From the NCBI GenBank assembly GCA_019925095.2, contig CM034411.1, positions 12,648,001 through 12,712,000 of the forward strand: a stretch of 64,000 bases of DNA, written 5' to 3'. The position numbers and the translations under genes were made by a program. Under the pieces are notes generated by a model. That model did no database searches and was not told the DNA's origin. It saw only the letters and a program-made list of their open reading frames with translations. Positions within the stretch are counted from its first letter, which is position 1. The number at the start of each line of letters is the position of its first letter. Source of the stretch: Dendrolimus kikuchii. Lineage: Eukaryota; Arthropoda; Insecta; Lepidoptera; Lasiocampidae. Positions 21,012-32,406 of this stretch are shown piece by piece.

Positions 21012-21270
21012 TGAACATTCGTAAAACCGAAGGATCTAACAATGTGCTGCCGCTTTCTAAACAGAGACTGGAACCTGGCCACTAATACCGGAGCACAACT
21101 CAAGGATGCTATGACGGCATACTCTACACCAAGGATGGTAGCGATCCAGACGGGCAAATACCCAACCAGGTGGTTGGGTATTTGCAATTATATATATGGG
21201 TTGTTTTGTCGCCTCTTACGACATATCGTCCGGCCGTAAGAAATTGTATTCGTTCTCCTTCCTGCACGGA
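21012..21270 (-). repeat. Family P retroposon, copy 5
   Basis: Starts in the ACATTCGTAAAACCGAAGG region, so the poly(A) end is missing, and runs to the 5' end CCTTCCTGCACGGATG. Contains a small internal duplication around GGTTGGGTATTTGC (21172-21186). Confidence 0.75.
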
Positions 21271-21275
21271 TGAAA

Positions 21276-22702
21276 ATTCTTTAACACGTCAAGACGGCAA
21301 TGCGAACGAAGTTTACCTTACCATTGCTGGTAATATAAAGAAAAAGTACAGTATATATAAATTTTGACTTCTATGTTAGGAATGTTGAAAAATGTGCTCA
21401 ATAATTCGTTCTTGTAAAAATCTGCAATGTAAACATTTACCTAAAATATATTATATGGTTGAATTGACAAATCCGAAATTTCCTTGAAAGACCACGGCAC
21501 CTTGGTACCTACCAGCTTTTTCTCCAGAAGCAGTCTATCTCACTAGTAAAGTAAATATAGAAAGGATGATATATGGCAAAAGCTGGGGACAAAAACTTTC
21601 AATATACATAACAAAGGAAGAAGTTTCTACCAGGGGTAATAACGCCGTTGGTACCTAATATTTAGAAGTATGCAATTTTGTAATTTAATTAAAATAACCA
21701 GATTTAAAAGAATATGATTTGATTTGTAAATTGATTTACTTATTTTATTTCTTGGCTCTTTTATACTCTAAAATCTATTTCAATAAAGATAACTTAATAA
21801 AAAGAGTTTCTAACAAGGAATACCTTCAATTGAATAAAAAAAAAAAACAATTTATTATAGTAATAAACGTTTCACAATTTCAATAGATATGGTTAGAAAT
21901 TAAAATAAAATTGTGAAAATATCTTTCAATCTTCAGACAGACACAGCTCGCTTAAGCAAACTTAGGACATAAAGAGCGTTCGTCGTCCAGTACTCGACAA
22001 CAAAGGTGTCTCATAGATACAATTTTCATGACCCTTGACATTATTAATGTCACTTTTTTGGTTTCGAAAACAATGTTGAATTCAAATCTATAGTGTGTAG
22101 TGATGTGAAGGAAGCGTTTATACAAGAAGTTCGAATATCAAAATTGTGATCAAAGATTCTTCTGTATGTCGCATTATTAGATTTTTTTTATTTCTTTATG
22201 GTCGCACTAGAATTGTGATTCTATTAAGGTTTCTATCGTAGCGTCACTCGCGTTAATATTAATCCCTATAAATTGTATCATGCGGAGTACGCAGAGGCGA
22301 TGGACCTCCACTTGACAAATTCCACTATCTTGGTACATAATATTCGCTACATCTAATTTTAAAGTGAAAGAGGAAACTTTTCCACTTTTGTCAGTATATA
22401 GTTGGTCAAGTTCTATTTGAACTCGGATTTATCAGTTTAAGTACCTTATATCTATGCTCATTTTTTTTATTATTGTTTCTTTGTTTAATTTCCTTTCTTT
22501 TTCTTTTTATTTTTACTGTTATCTGTGGAAGCCTATTAATAGTTTCTCTTAATCTAGCTTATTTTTAGTTATTGTTAATGATAGCTGTTTAGCCCCCCGA
22601 ATAAAATAAAATCGATTAATAATGATTCGTTCACGTAAAGCTTTGGAACATTATCCCGTGTAAACTAATCTCCTTTTCTCATAAAAAAAATTGATTTTTT
22701 TT
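21276..22702. other. Unassigned AT-rich stretch
   Basis: CTTGGTACCTACC (21501-21513) and GTTGGTACCTAATA (21648-21661) are near-repeats about 147 bp apart that may bracket a small decayed element. Otherwise nothing recognised. Confidence 0.35.
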
Positions 22703-22833
22703 TTTTCTCATTTTTTTTTTATTGCATGAGTTCAGCAGACAGGCTGATGGCCTGGTGGAAACCGATACCGTCGCCTATGGACATTGTTAATACCAAAGTT
22801 GCGCTGCCAATGTGCTCCCGGTCTCTAAAGGGG
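22703..22833 (-). repeat. Family P 3' fragment, copy 6
   Basis: Poly(T) and TTGCATGAGTTCAGCAGACA through CCGGTCTCTAAAGGG, where homology ends abruptly against a different SINE. Confidence 0.72.
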
Positions 22834-23035
22834 GTAGGTACCATAGAGTACCTTAAGCCTTGACTCTTTCCCGTCTGTAGTATTATAACACCACACCTTG
22901 CCTCACCCAAGCTAAAAGGCCGTAACGATAACACAGATGGTTCAGTATAAACAATAATTATCAACTCGGGATCGAACCCGCAGTACATTAAAATGTAGTA
23001 CGCTCGATTACCCGCTCAGCTCGTTACGGCCCGAT
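22834..23035 (-). repeat. tRNA-derived SINE, family S2
   Basis: The B box GGGTTCGATCC is complementary to 22969-22979 and an A-box-like GAGCTGAGCGGG to 23011-23022. Read on the minus strand, the tRNA-like head is followed by a body ending at 22834 against family P, with no poly(A) of its own. No acceptor stem closes, so it is not a functional tRNA gene. Confidence 0.7.
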
Positions 23036-23219
23036 TTACGGCCGCTTTTAATGGCACAACATGCTCTACTGACCCCCATTCTGCTAGTTTAAATATTATT
23101 ACACTAGTTTATTGCCGTTTTATGGAGTACATAGGTTTTACATTGGATGAAACTTCTTTTAACGCCTTTTATTTGGGTTTCGTAAACATTTTGGCAAAAA
23201 GGCGACCCGATCACTAATC

Positions 23220-23510
23220 TCTGTTTTACCAGGTGCACCGGTTTACGTCAACTTTACATGGCGGACACACCGCCAGTTAGAACCAAGTGCTTCGTTTCAT
23301 CTTTCCTGGTGCGCACTTCCGAAGAATCTCCCAGTCTGGTTTTTCAGACAAATACTATTTTAGGGGTCTTCAGTGACGCGAGTGAACCGGTATCTTCTAG
23401 GTAAGATTGTTCCTTTCTAGACGCGTCATCACTCCACATCAGGTGAAAGAGCGTTCAAACACGAACCTATACGAACATACAAAAGAGATCGTGTACACGA
23501 CAGCGCCAAG
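23220..23510 (+). pseudogene. LINE C-terminal relic, copy 1 of 2
   Basis: One frame reads LPKNLPVWFFRQ, then RVNRYLLGKIVPF and HHSTSGERAFKHEP with stops between. It parallels the second copy just downstream (GYILGKRAPP, GQTRTYFI), the typical C-terminus of a jockey- or CR1-like ORF2. Confidence 0.5.
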
Positions 23511-23639
23511 ACGTCCGTTACGCCACCATCACTCTACTATTATGTGAATTTCTACGTATATGCGGAAGTTGTCCACCTTCCCGTACCACCACACCATCCA
23601 TCCAGGCTTCAGAGCCTAGATCATCGAAAGCAAAGTCGC

Positions 23640-23990
23640 TAGTTTGTCGGTATTCTATAAAATACACTTCGGCGAGTGTGAACGGAATTGCACGAAGTAA
23701 TTCCTGCCTCACCTTTTTACCACCGGACAAGCAGACGTACGAGCTCACGCTACAGATATATGGTGGAAATACCAACAAAGCGGACGAAACTCTATGCTTA
23801 CACTTTTATAACACGTACCGGTCAAGTGTGGAACTCTTTACCGTCGTCTGTATCTCCTGAAACATACAATCTAGGTCTTCTCGCGTATCTTCGAGGGTAT
23901 ATTCTAGGTAAGCGTGCTCCACCTTGGACTGCATTTCCACCTGACATCAGACGCAATGTCGGTCAAACGCGAACTTATTTCATATAAAAA
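23640..23990 (+). pseudogene. LINE C-terminal relic, copy 2 of 2
   Basis: Reads TGQVWNSLPSSVSPETYNLG, then LRGYILGKRAPP. The WNSLP and YNLG motifs are the conserved end of jockey-like LINE ORF2 proteins. Frameshifts separate the YGGNTNKADE part at 23750-23800. Non-functional. Confidence 0.6.
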
Positions 23991-25019
23991 AAACTTCTTC
24001 CTGGACGCCAGCTTGATAGGGAAAGTGCGGCGGTGGCGCGATGACGGTGCGATCGCTCCATGTCTACAGTTAGGCGGCGCAGTGACGGTATTATGCACAT
24101 ACACGTTACTCTTTCAACATTGTACAGATCTATTCATAATCTCGCGAAGACGTAAGAAAAGCGCGAGAAGTAAGACTGTGAAACGGTTTCGCGAGAATAT
24201 GGCTTCCGATTTGTCATTTGACAGACGCGTCAACCGTGACGTACAGGAGCTTCACACCCCCCTTGCTGATCATTACATGGAGCCTCTCGACTCATGTATT
24301 ATATTAAGATTTACAAATTAAGATACCTGATTGTGAATAAGAAAATAAAACCATCAAAGACTGGAACATCTCTTTTATTGACAATTCCATGTCTTTTGTA
24401 AAACATTTGTAGTATTAATGTAATGATGACTCATAGAGTACAGATTTCTCGTAAGAAAATTTCTTCAATTTATATTTTTTAAGACATAGAATTCCATTTA
24501 GGTAGCTCCTTAAGTCATAGATAATAAAAGGCGTCAGTTTAAACATTTGAACTGTCAACATGCCTCGTTACAAAAGTTTACCAAATTTTGTTCCAATTTG
24601 GTATTTAAGGAAATTCGACTCGAGATGCTTGAAATTAGACCACACTTCATTTCACACGATCATTAAAACTTTGAGATCAAACGGTTTCAACCATAATATG
24701 ACTAAGCTGTAAGATACTCCAGCCTTCACAATAGAAGTATCTCATTTCAAATCGGATTTCTGAGGTATTATAATTTACGGGTATTTATGAGTATATCCAA
24801 ATACGTATATATAACTCATGTACTGTGTTCCGTTCACTTGTCCGAATTAAATGTATAACAATGATCAAAAGTTTAATTGCTAGAGTTTCAAATTCGGGGA
24901 TGATCTTTAGTCAAAATTGGTTTCGAAATATGAGAAAATATACTGAAATTTCCTGCGTAAATTTCTGCTCTATATTAAGCAACAATTCAATGGAAAGATA
25001 ATTTTTCGGGATAAAAAGT
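23991..25019. other. Unassigned stretch
   Basis: 24000-24300 is relatively GC-rich with a 135-codon frame (23914-24321, +) that starts in the LINE relic and has no motif I recognise. The rest is AT-rich. Confidence 0.35.
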
Positions 25020-25336
25020 ATTTTTTATTTATTGCTGAAGCATAGCAGACAGGCTGGCGGCTCAAGAGTGATGGAAAGTGGTTACCATCGCCTATGGACA
25101 TTAGTAACACCAGGGGTGCTGCCAATGTGCTGCCGGCCGCGAAGGGGAAACTGGAATCTGGCCACTGATGCCGGAACATAACTTAAAGTTGTTATGACGG
25201 CATACTCTAGACCAGGATTGGTAGCCATCCAGTTAGGCAAATGTCCTACCATATAGCTGTGGGTTGTTTTGTCGCCTTTTACTACAGGCCACCCGGCCCC
25301 AGGAATAAGTGTACTTTTTTCCGTTTCTGCACGGAT
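25020..25336 (-). repeat. Family P retroposon, copy 7
   Basis: A full-length reverse copy, from poly(T) to GTTTCTGCACGGATG. It is more diverged than copies 3, 8 or 10. Confidence 0.8.
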
Positions 25337-25396
25337 GAGATATTTTATCATATTTGGTCCTTCAAGTTCATCATTTTGTTATATTAAATAACTTGA

Positions 25397-25632
25397 CTAG
25401 CTGCGCCCGCGGTTTCACCCGCGTGGTGATGGAAAATCGTTATATTTTGGATAATTCACAATATATCTTTATAAATAATTATAGCCTTTGTTTTAGTCTG
25501 ATGTGTAAGCTATATGATTTATATATTGTACAGTTTCATCAAAATCCATTCAGTAGCTTTTTCATAAAAAGAGTAAGAAACATACATTGGTACATCCATA
25601 CTTACTCCATACTTTTACATTTATTATGAATA
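25397..25632 (-). mobile_element. Helitron-like element, one end defined
   Basis: Begins A|CTAGCTGCGCCCGCGG with a short GC hairpin (CCCGCGG TTTCA CCCGCGTGG), as expected of a Helitron 3' end in reverse. The distal end near 25632 (ATACTTTTACATTTATTATG) resembles the 5' side of such elements but no clean TC was fixed. Confidence 0.55.
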
Positions 25633-25679
25633 AACTAAATTATTGTACAAGTGCTGGTTTAGCAACTATCGACTTTTGT

Positions 25680-25800
25680 TGACCTTCCTATACTCCATCC
25701 AAAGGTTGTCTAGAAGACATCGCCATGGGCGATAAGACCGCCGATTGTACTTGTATATTAATGTTCTTGATTTTATGTTGCATTTTTGTACAATAAAATA
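25680..25800 (+). repeat. LINE 3' tail relic
   Basis: GGTTGTCTAGAAGACATCGC, GATAAGACCGCC and GTACAATAAAATATATTC match the 3' UTR end at 4165-4290. Confidence 0.6.
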
Positions 25801-26009
25801 TATTCTATTCTACTTACAAACTTTCGCGTTTATAATATTAGTAAGGACAATATCATTTTATGATTGTCTTGTGCTGAGATTTTCCTATGTAAGCGATTAT
25901 AAATTAGCTAATATTAAAAAACTATAATCTCCTTTTATAAATGTTTCTTTTTTACATCAGTTATAATATGAGTTTTTTACGTGCGTGCAAAGAAAGCGTT
26001 TTTAACTCA

Positions 26010-26080
26010 ACTTGCAGGATTTGACTTAAAAAAACTAAAAAACATTGCAAGTTAAATATAAACTAGTGAGAATGGATATT
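26010..26080 (+). repeat. Fragment of the 18770 repeat family
   Basis: AACATTGCAAGTTAAATATA followed by ACTAGTGAGAATGG. Confidence 0.4.
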
Positions 26081-26180
26081 AAGGTATACAACTCCGGCAT
26101 TAGAGAAGAGCGGGTAAACGCTGTTTTTCTCCTATAAGTTTGGGCTCATGCCCATCAGTGGTAAGGTTTTGGGTTGATAT

Positions 26181-26714
26181 TGTTACGAGTTAGCGGGACT
26201 CGAATTAAAATGCCGTTAGAATTATTATAGAGTTTATTAGAACTATAAAAACACGTATAACACAGGTACACATATAACCCAACACAATAAATCCAAACAT
26301 AATGCAGAAGGTCGTAATTGAATAAAACGCGCAAAGACCGTGACTATTAGATTCCCGAATGTACACACGTCACGCCCGTATCGTAGTCGTAGCTCAACTG
26401 CCTCCTCTCTCCATCAGGCCGTCGTTTTATACTTCACAAAATGCGAATGTGCCTGCCCGGCAACATCCACACAATTTCCTAGTAATCGTAATCCGCACAC
26501 CTGGCTAATGATGCAGCCGCAACAGGCCGTAAACGAGTATAATAGAACAATCAGCTGTTCTCTACAATAACTAGAAACGTGTGCCAATAAATAAGTAAAC
26601 AAAAGAGACGATCATAAAAGGATTACAACTAGTTCAAATGCCGACTGGTAATAAAATGTGCTTTTACAGATTTGTTCGTGGAATTTTGTCTTTGTCGGGG
26701 CCTAGGTTGTAACA
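26181..26714 (-). repeat. Solo LTR, family A, with ATAT duplication
   Basis: 534 bp with TGTTACGAG and GGTTGTAACA ends. Flanked by ATAT at 26177-26180 and 26715-26718, consistent with a 4-bp target duplication. No internal genes, so it is a solo LTR left by recombination. Confidence 0.85.
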
Positions 26715-26718
26715 ATAT

Positions 26719-27102
26719 ATTCATATTTATGAAATACAATCTTGCAATTCTGGTAAAGCTCTCAGGGCCTATTAAAAAGTCAATAATAATAAAAACAAAA
26801 TTATTGCTCGATGTTGTCCAATAACAATACAATTTGGCACGGAAACGTATTCCTGTATTCCCAGAGGAAACGTTTACTTTCGCATTTTTTATTTATATCT
26901 ATTAAGTCTACATTTTGAAGGTAACATAATTTTCATATACAATTTACTGGCAATGCCTAAGGTAAACTTCTCATATATAGCTCATCTAAGTTTGAAATAA
27001 AGTTTTCATTATATACGATTGAGTAGAAGACATATGTTACAATAAGTTACAACTCATTTACATTATAATAATCAGGCTTTAAAATATCTTCTTATTATAT
27101 TA
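26719..27102. other. Unassigned AT-rich spacer
   Basis: Nothing recognised. Confidence 0.4.
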
Positions 27103-27283
27103 GATAGTTACGTGCTAACAACGGTGAAGGAAAACATCGTTATGCAACCTGCACATCGAGATAACCGATCTGTCAAACCTGCCAAGCCGCCTTGGACAAG
27201 CGTGGCGGGTATACTGTCCGTTCCCCCTTACATAATGAGAGGCCCGAGCCCAGCAGTGGGACATTTATGGGCTGATAGGTATG
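27103..27283 (+). repeat. tRNA-derived SINE, family S1, copy 3 (5'-truncated)
   Basis: TTACGTGCTAACAACGGTGA to CAGTGGGACATTTATGGGCT. The tRNA head is missing. Confidence 0.72.
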
Positions 27284-28755
27284 TTCGTCACCTCAAGTCA
27301 TCGAAATTCTAGAAATTACAAGTAAAAAAAATATACCCTTTTTATTCAATGAAAAGCCTTCAGAAATATAAACATACGAGTCACGCTCGATATCCGCTTA
27401 TAAAGTAAACAGAAAATAAATTCGCCTCAATTCAAATGGGATAAAACCGGAGTATTAAGGTAAAAGCATTTGGTTTAACCTACTTTGCGGATGGAATAAA
27501 AACCTGTTAAAATGTATGCGTAATGTTGAGTGTAATCGATTACTATGCTCTCGCGTCATCGAAACGACTTATCGGTGTGTTGTGCCCCGGGCGAGAGGCT
27601 GGTTTTACACTCATGGACAAATAAAATTGACTAATGATACGAATATAAATAAATTTAAAAAATTATGTCAGTGCTAGGACTAGACGTCAAACATGAACTT
27701 TGTACCTGTGCGTGACGGACCTGCGAGTTTAGGGCTTTTTCCCCATCCCAAAAGTGCCCAACGCTCCTAAAGAAGTTTTCACTTCACAATATCTTTAGGT
27801 ATAAAGTTTAATAAACACATAGAGGAAGTAGAGTATAGTAGTCATGTAATTATCAAAATGTTTGGTTAAATCATATCAATGCACAAATTAAGTTGAAGTG
27901 CAGTAAAGTCTGAAGTATAGTAATTTTTTATGACATTCTTTTCGGCTTATTATTATGATATTGTTTGTAGGACATTTAATTAAATATATTATTGTAATTT
28001 TTCTATGCCTAGCTGGCCAAACATGATGCACCTTTACTTTTATACATGCATACTCTGATATGTAAATACTCGTGTTTAAGGATTAAATAAACTTTGACTT
28101 ATTTCATGTTGAACTCATATTTACTACTTACGGGCAAAACACAATGTATACTTAAATATAGTCAAACCACCTTCGAAAAAAAGTCAAAGAACTTAAAAAA
28201 GGCTATTTTTATACAATTAGACAAAATTAATTTCTAATTAATAGCATAAACTTAGGCAGCGTTACACAAAACTGTTTAACAAAAACCTTATGTAATGTTA
28301 ATATTCCTTCGAGACTAAAATATACAGGCTTAAAACAAAGATAAGATCTAGACTAAAATTACAATTACTTACAGAGTGTATACTTGAAAACATTGAGTTT
28401 CGTCCGAAAACAGTAAGATACAGAATAAATTTCACTTCATTAAACTGTATGGCAGATAATTTTGTCTCACAGTATATTGACGTCCATTATAAAATATTCA
28501 GAGTGCCGATACCGGCTCACGTTTCCACGTGGCAATCGCCGGTTTTATGGCCCCACCCGCTAACTTACAGGCTTAACGACCCGCCCGTTGCCAAACTCGA
28601 CATAGCCCGCTCTGTTAATGGCCGTACGTCTTGTGTTTTACTTCGATATTGCCGTGTAACGTATGGCGTGAAAATTATTTCAAATAAAATATGGCTGATA
28701 TATGTTGGATCTCGTTTTACAGTTCTGTAAAATATATAAACTCACGCCTGTTAAA
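27284..28755. other. Unassigned stretch; one less AT-rich island
   Basis: 28490-28680 is clearly richer in GC than its surroundings and open on the plus strand (28449-28730, 93 codons), but I see no family motif or splice pattern. It could be a conserved non-coding element or an unrecognised exon. Confidence 0.3.
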
Positions 28756-28860
28756 GGCGGTCCATAAAGTATAATACGTTCTCATACAGGGGGCAAAAAA
28801 TATCGCTTGTTGTGACAAATTCTGACAAGGGGGGAGGCTAAGGAATAGTGATGTCCGTAA
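28756..28860 (+). repeat. One-ended inverted-repeat transposon relic
   Basis: GGCGGTCCATAAAGTATAAT, then a G-rich part (CTGACAAGGGGGGAGG). Its layout parallels the left end of 61304-62004. No matching right end. Confidence 0.4.
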
Positions 28861-29510
28861 TTCGCATCGGCGAAAAAAATAAAACTTAAATTTTATTAAT
28901 ACAAATTGTACGTCAAGCCAGAAAATCTGCCCAAATTTTATTACACCACATAATTTGGGAACCAGGTAAAAAGGATGCACGAAACCTAACTAAAGATTCC
29001 GACAGTCTTTATTACACATATAGAGAACGTTAGCGTTCGTCGGCCCTGTGTGTACTCGGCTTTATTCGATAGCGAACCTATATAAAACAAACGCTCCAGA
29101 ATCCAATTCTAAACTTAATAACTGGAAAATATTAATGCATTGGGACCGCCATAAAAACGTATATAGTATTTTAATAATAAAAACACACTGAGTGAATTTT
29201 ATCGGCAATATTTGGAAGACGCCATGGTTTCGCTCGTAAAATCGAGGGTTCAGATAATATGGGTCTCCACTATCTTTTATAGAATATAAAATTGATATTA
29301 CGTCATGAAAAAAGATGAACAAAACTATTTTAAGCCGCAGTTGCGTTCCGAATGGGAAATGACACACTCATTTTTAAGGTTCCGTAGACATTTCTGCAAA
29401 AAAGGGTACTCCTTATGTTTTCGTCAAGTCCGCCTGTCTTTGCACATAATTATACGTCACTGTGACAATTCAGTAGTCTGCCAAGCGTTTATGCAATTTA
29501 TTATTATTAT
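28861..29510. other. Unassigned stretch
   Basis: Open frames on both strands overlap each other. Nothing recognised. Confidence 0.35.
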
Positions 29511-29520
29511 TATCTATCCG

Positions 29521-29837
29521 TGCAGGAACGGAGAAAGAATACAATTTCCTGCGGCCGGGCGGCCTGTCGTAAGAGGCGACTAAACAACCCACAGCCAGGT
29601 AGTAGGGCATTTGCCCGACTGGATGGCTACCACCCCTGGTCTAAAGTATGTCGCCAGAACAACCTTGAGTTGTGTTCCGGCATTAGTGACCAGGTTCCAG
29701 TCCCCTTTACGAGAGCAGCAGCGCATTTGTAGCACTTTTGGTGTTGCAAATGTCTATAGGCGATGGTAACCGCTTTCCATCAAGTGGGCCGTCTGCCTGT
29801 CTGCTGAACTCCTGCAATAAAAAAAAAAAAAAAAAAT
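29521..29837 (+). repeat. Family P retroposon, copy 8
   Basis: An intact-looking copy, from TGCAGGAACGGAGAAAG to ACTCCTGCAATAAA plus a run of about 18 A. The long uninterrupted A-tail suggests a young insertion. A 70-codon frame inside it (29520-29732) is shared with copies at 35387-35599 and, partly, 1064-1276. Confidence 0.85.
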
Positions 29838-29894
29838 TAATTGATACACTAAAAACAAAAAATATAGAGACTTGAAATGGTTAGCCTTGAGCTC

Positions 29895-30260
29895 ATCGGG
29901 TTTCGAGCAGTGAATAAGAATTCTAGTGGCCCACTTTCTTCTCCGCCTATCACATTACCGTGTGTCGGACGCCCTCCAGCCCGATGGACCGACGACCCGT
30001 TTAAGGTCGCCGGTAGGCGCTGGATGAAGAAGTCAGAGGACAGAGATGAGTGGCGCCGACTTGGGGAGGCCTATGTCCAACAGTGGACTGCGAATGGCTG
30101 ACGGCGACGATCCCATCCCTCCTATCTCGTCCCCTGTTCCATGTTAGAGGCTGGCAAATCATTAGTATCGCCCCTGGTGTTGCAAACATCCATAGGCGAA
30201 GGTTGTCGGTATCCACTCCTGCATGTACGCCGTCTGTTTTAGGCCATAAAAAACTTAACT
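29895..30260 (+). pseudogene. RTE-type LINE C-terminus and tail
   Basis: The frame reads GRPPARWTDDPFKVAGRRW, then EWRRLGEAYVQQWTANG and a stop near 30100, the typical C-terminus of RTE LINE ORF2. It is followed by a retroposon-type tail (30150-30255: CCCCTGGTGTTGCAAACATC, CATAGGCGAAGG). RT domains are absent. Confidence 0.72.
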
Positions 30261-31004
30261 CGATGATATAGCTCAACTTAAAGACTCACTTGTCAAGGTT
30301 CAAAATATATCTTTGCAAATATCGCAGAAATATTCATACGTGTAGTTTAGTTTTATCATCCTTTGTCTATTTGTTTTTTTAATCAATAGACATTCTGTGC
30401 CCTCTGTATTCGAATGGTCTAAGCCTTTACCCGCCTAGCTCACTGGAACTCGGCAGCCCCAGGCTCCATTTCTGGCATGGTTTTCGCAAACGCCCTTTTC
30501 TTTATTTATTATGATCTAGAATTGCTCACTGCATATTATCCATAACACTAGCGTAATTTTCTTAGCTTGGAAGTATGTGGTTTTTTTTTTTCAATTTCTT
30601 TTCTCTTTCTTTCATACATATATTTTGTCACACCTCTTTGACATTGAGGCAGACGCCTGCCTCGAGACGATAGATCTCCAAATGCTACGCTCTCATATCA
30701 ATAAAATACAGCCTCCTATTTCTACAGTGAAAGTTTAGACTGCATTTGTGAACACAGAGTGATACGACGATTAACGAAGGTTCATTCACTATAACAGCAA
30801 TTAGTTATGGCTTATATGGCGTGTCACATCGTTTGTCTTTGTTAAACTAGATCTCATTGCAATTGCGCAATGAAAGTCAATTGGCGTGGAGACGACCGGA
30901 AGCTTCGAACAGATGTGTGAAGTAGTAATGTAATATTTTAAACACCCTTTGGGTCTCAAGTATGATATTAAAATTGCACTAATACATTCGCTTGGAAGTG
31001 GTTT
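30261..31004. other. Unassigned AT-rich stretch
   Basis: Nothing recognised. Confidence 0.4.
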
Positions 31005-31300
31005 ATTGTGCTCGCTGTTTCATGTCATACGTGTGGAACCTGTGCTTCTTTCCGCGGTTATCTCAGCACACATGCACCGGCTCGTTTAGTGTTTGAGTCC
31101 GTGTGTGATGTTCAGCACTTGCCACCATCTGTATGGGTTCGGAGTCTGCAAATGCAATTGAAGTCGTCTAATGAACATGGAGGACGCTTCTTCATATCAT
31201 ACTAGTGCAAGCTGTGGAATGACTTCCTCCTGGGGTTTTCTCAGAGCAGTACTACATGGGGTTCGTCATAAATAACAGTGGATATTAAAAGCCTCACAGC
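31005..31300 (+). repeat. Strongly decayed LINE C-terminal relic
   Basis: GCAAGCTGTGGAATGACTTC gives KLWNDF in one frame, the LWN-LP motif position of LINE ORF2. Neighbouring text is too decayed to align. Confidence 0.35.
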
Positions 31301-31318
31301 AAGGCATTTTTTTTACCT

Positions 31319-31587
31319 GTGCGGGAATGGAGAAAGAATACAAATTCCTACAGCCAGGCGGCCTTTCGCAAGAGGCAACAAAACAACCCATAGTCAGATG
31401 GACACGCCCATCTGGATCTCCGACCATAACAGTTTAGTTTTGTTGTGTTCCGGCTTTAGTGGCCAAGTTCCAGTTGCCCCTTCGAGGCCGGCAGCACGAT
31501 GTCAACGCCTTTGATGTTGCAATTCATAAGCGACGGTAACCACTTTCCATCTAATGAGCCGCCAGTCTGTTTTTTGTGCTCCAGCAA
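31319..31587 (+). repeat. Family P retroposon, copy 9 (diverged)
   Basis: TGCGGGAATGGAGAAAGAAT to TCTGTTTTTTGTGCTCCAGC, with many substitutions and the TTCGAGGCCGGCAGC variant also seen near 1363. Confidence 0.72.
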
Positions 31588-31665
31588 CGAAGAACGCATC
31601 GGCTCATGTCATGCTTCACATATTCGTAGATGACGATAACCAGTTCGCCATCATCTGTACATCTC

Positions 31666-31722
31666 CGTTATTTTTATTTGTGGACAATAAACTGCCTTTA
31701 TTGTCCACAAATAAACATAACG
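31666..31722. repeat. Near-perfect hairpin, 26-bp arms
   Basis: Arms 31666-31691 and 31697-31722 are reverse complements with one mismatch around a 5-base loop CTGCC. The inner 19 bp are perfect and contain TTGTGGACAATAAA. See findings. Confidence 0.9.
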
Positions 31723-31818
31723 AATAGGGAGCACGACAGTCAAATCAACTGAGATACCTTTCACATACTTACAAAAAGTCGCAGCTTATTAGATTTTGTA
31801 CGACCATGCCTACTTATG

Positions 31819-32394
31819 CATACATACATACATAACTTCACGCCAGTTCCCTTGCGGGGTAGGCACGAACAACAGAGCGTCATTTAAGCTTATTCTTACA
31901 CACCTCACTTGCTTCTTTGACATTCATAACTCTTGTCATGCACACTCGTCTGTTCTTAAGGCTCCTGACATCACCTTCTGCTAGTACACGATCAATTTGA
32001 TCATGGAAGGTGTGTCGTGGCCTTCCACGACTTCTGCATCCATCCACTTTTGCATTGTATATCTGTTTAGTCATTCTTTCATCATGCATTCTTTCCACAT
32101 CCCCGAACCACCGGAGCATTTCTTCCCTTACCTTCACCCCGACACTCTCTTTCAGACCAACTCTCTTTCTTACTTCGGTATTACGAACGCGGTCCGCGAG
32201 CGTCACTCCGCAGATTTTGCGCAGTGCTCGCATCTCGACCGCGTTTACTCTACTTTCATGCTCTCTCTTCCATACCCAACTCTCGCTTCCATACGTGAGC
32301 GTAGGTACCAGCACCGCGTTGTGTATGGCAAGCTGGGCCTTCTGGCTGAGGTTCTTAGCGCCTAGAAGTTTACCTAACGCTAAATTCCCCAAAT
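31819..32394 (-). mobile_element. 5'-truncated RTE-like LINE, copy T5
   Basis: 576 bp in reverse, flanked by a perfect 12-bp duplication TGCCTACTTATG (31807-31818 and 32395-32406). It encodes the last 170 codons of a LINE ORF2 (complement 31880-32392) without stops: LTYGSESWVWKREHESRVNA, LRKICGVTLADRVRNTEV, RGRPRHTFHDQIDRVLAEGD. It has no RT domain and no start of its own. The last codons differ from the copy at 36005, as expected of a dead fragment. Confidence 0.88.
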
Positions 32395-32406
32395 TGCCTA
32401 CTTATG

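Noticed and set aside
23914..24321. 135-codon plus-strand frame as a host gene
   Set aside because: Begins in a LINE relic. No start context, splice site or motif supports it.
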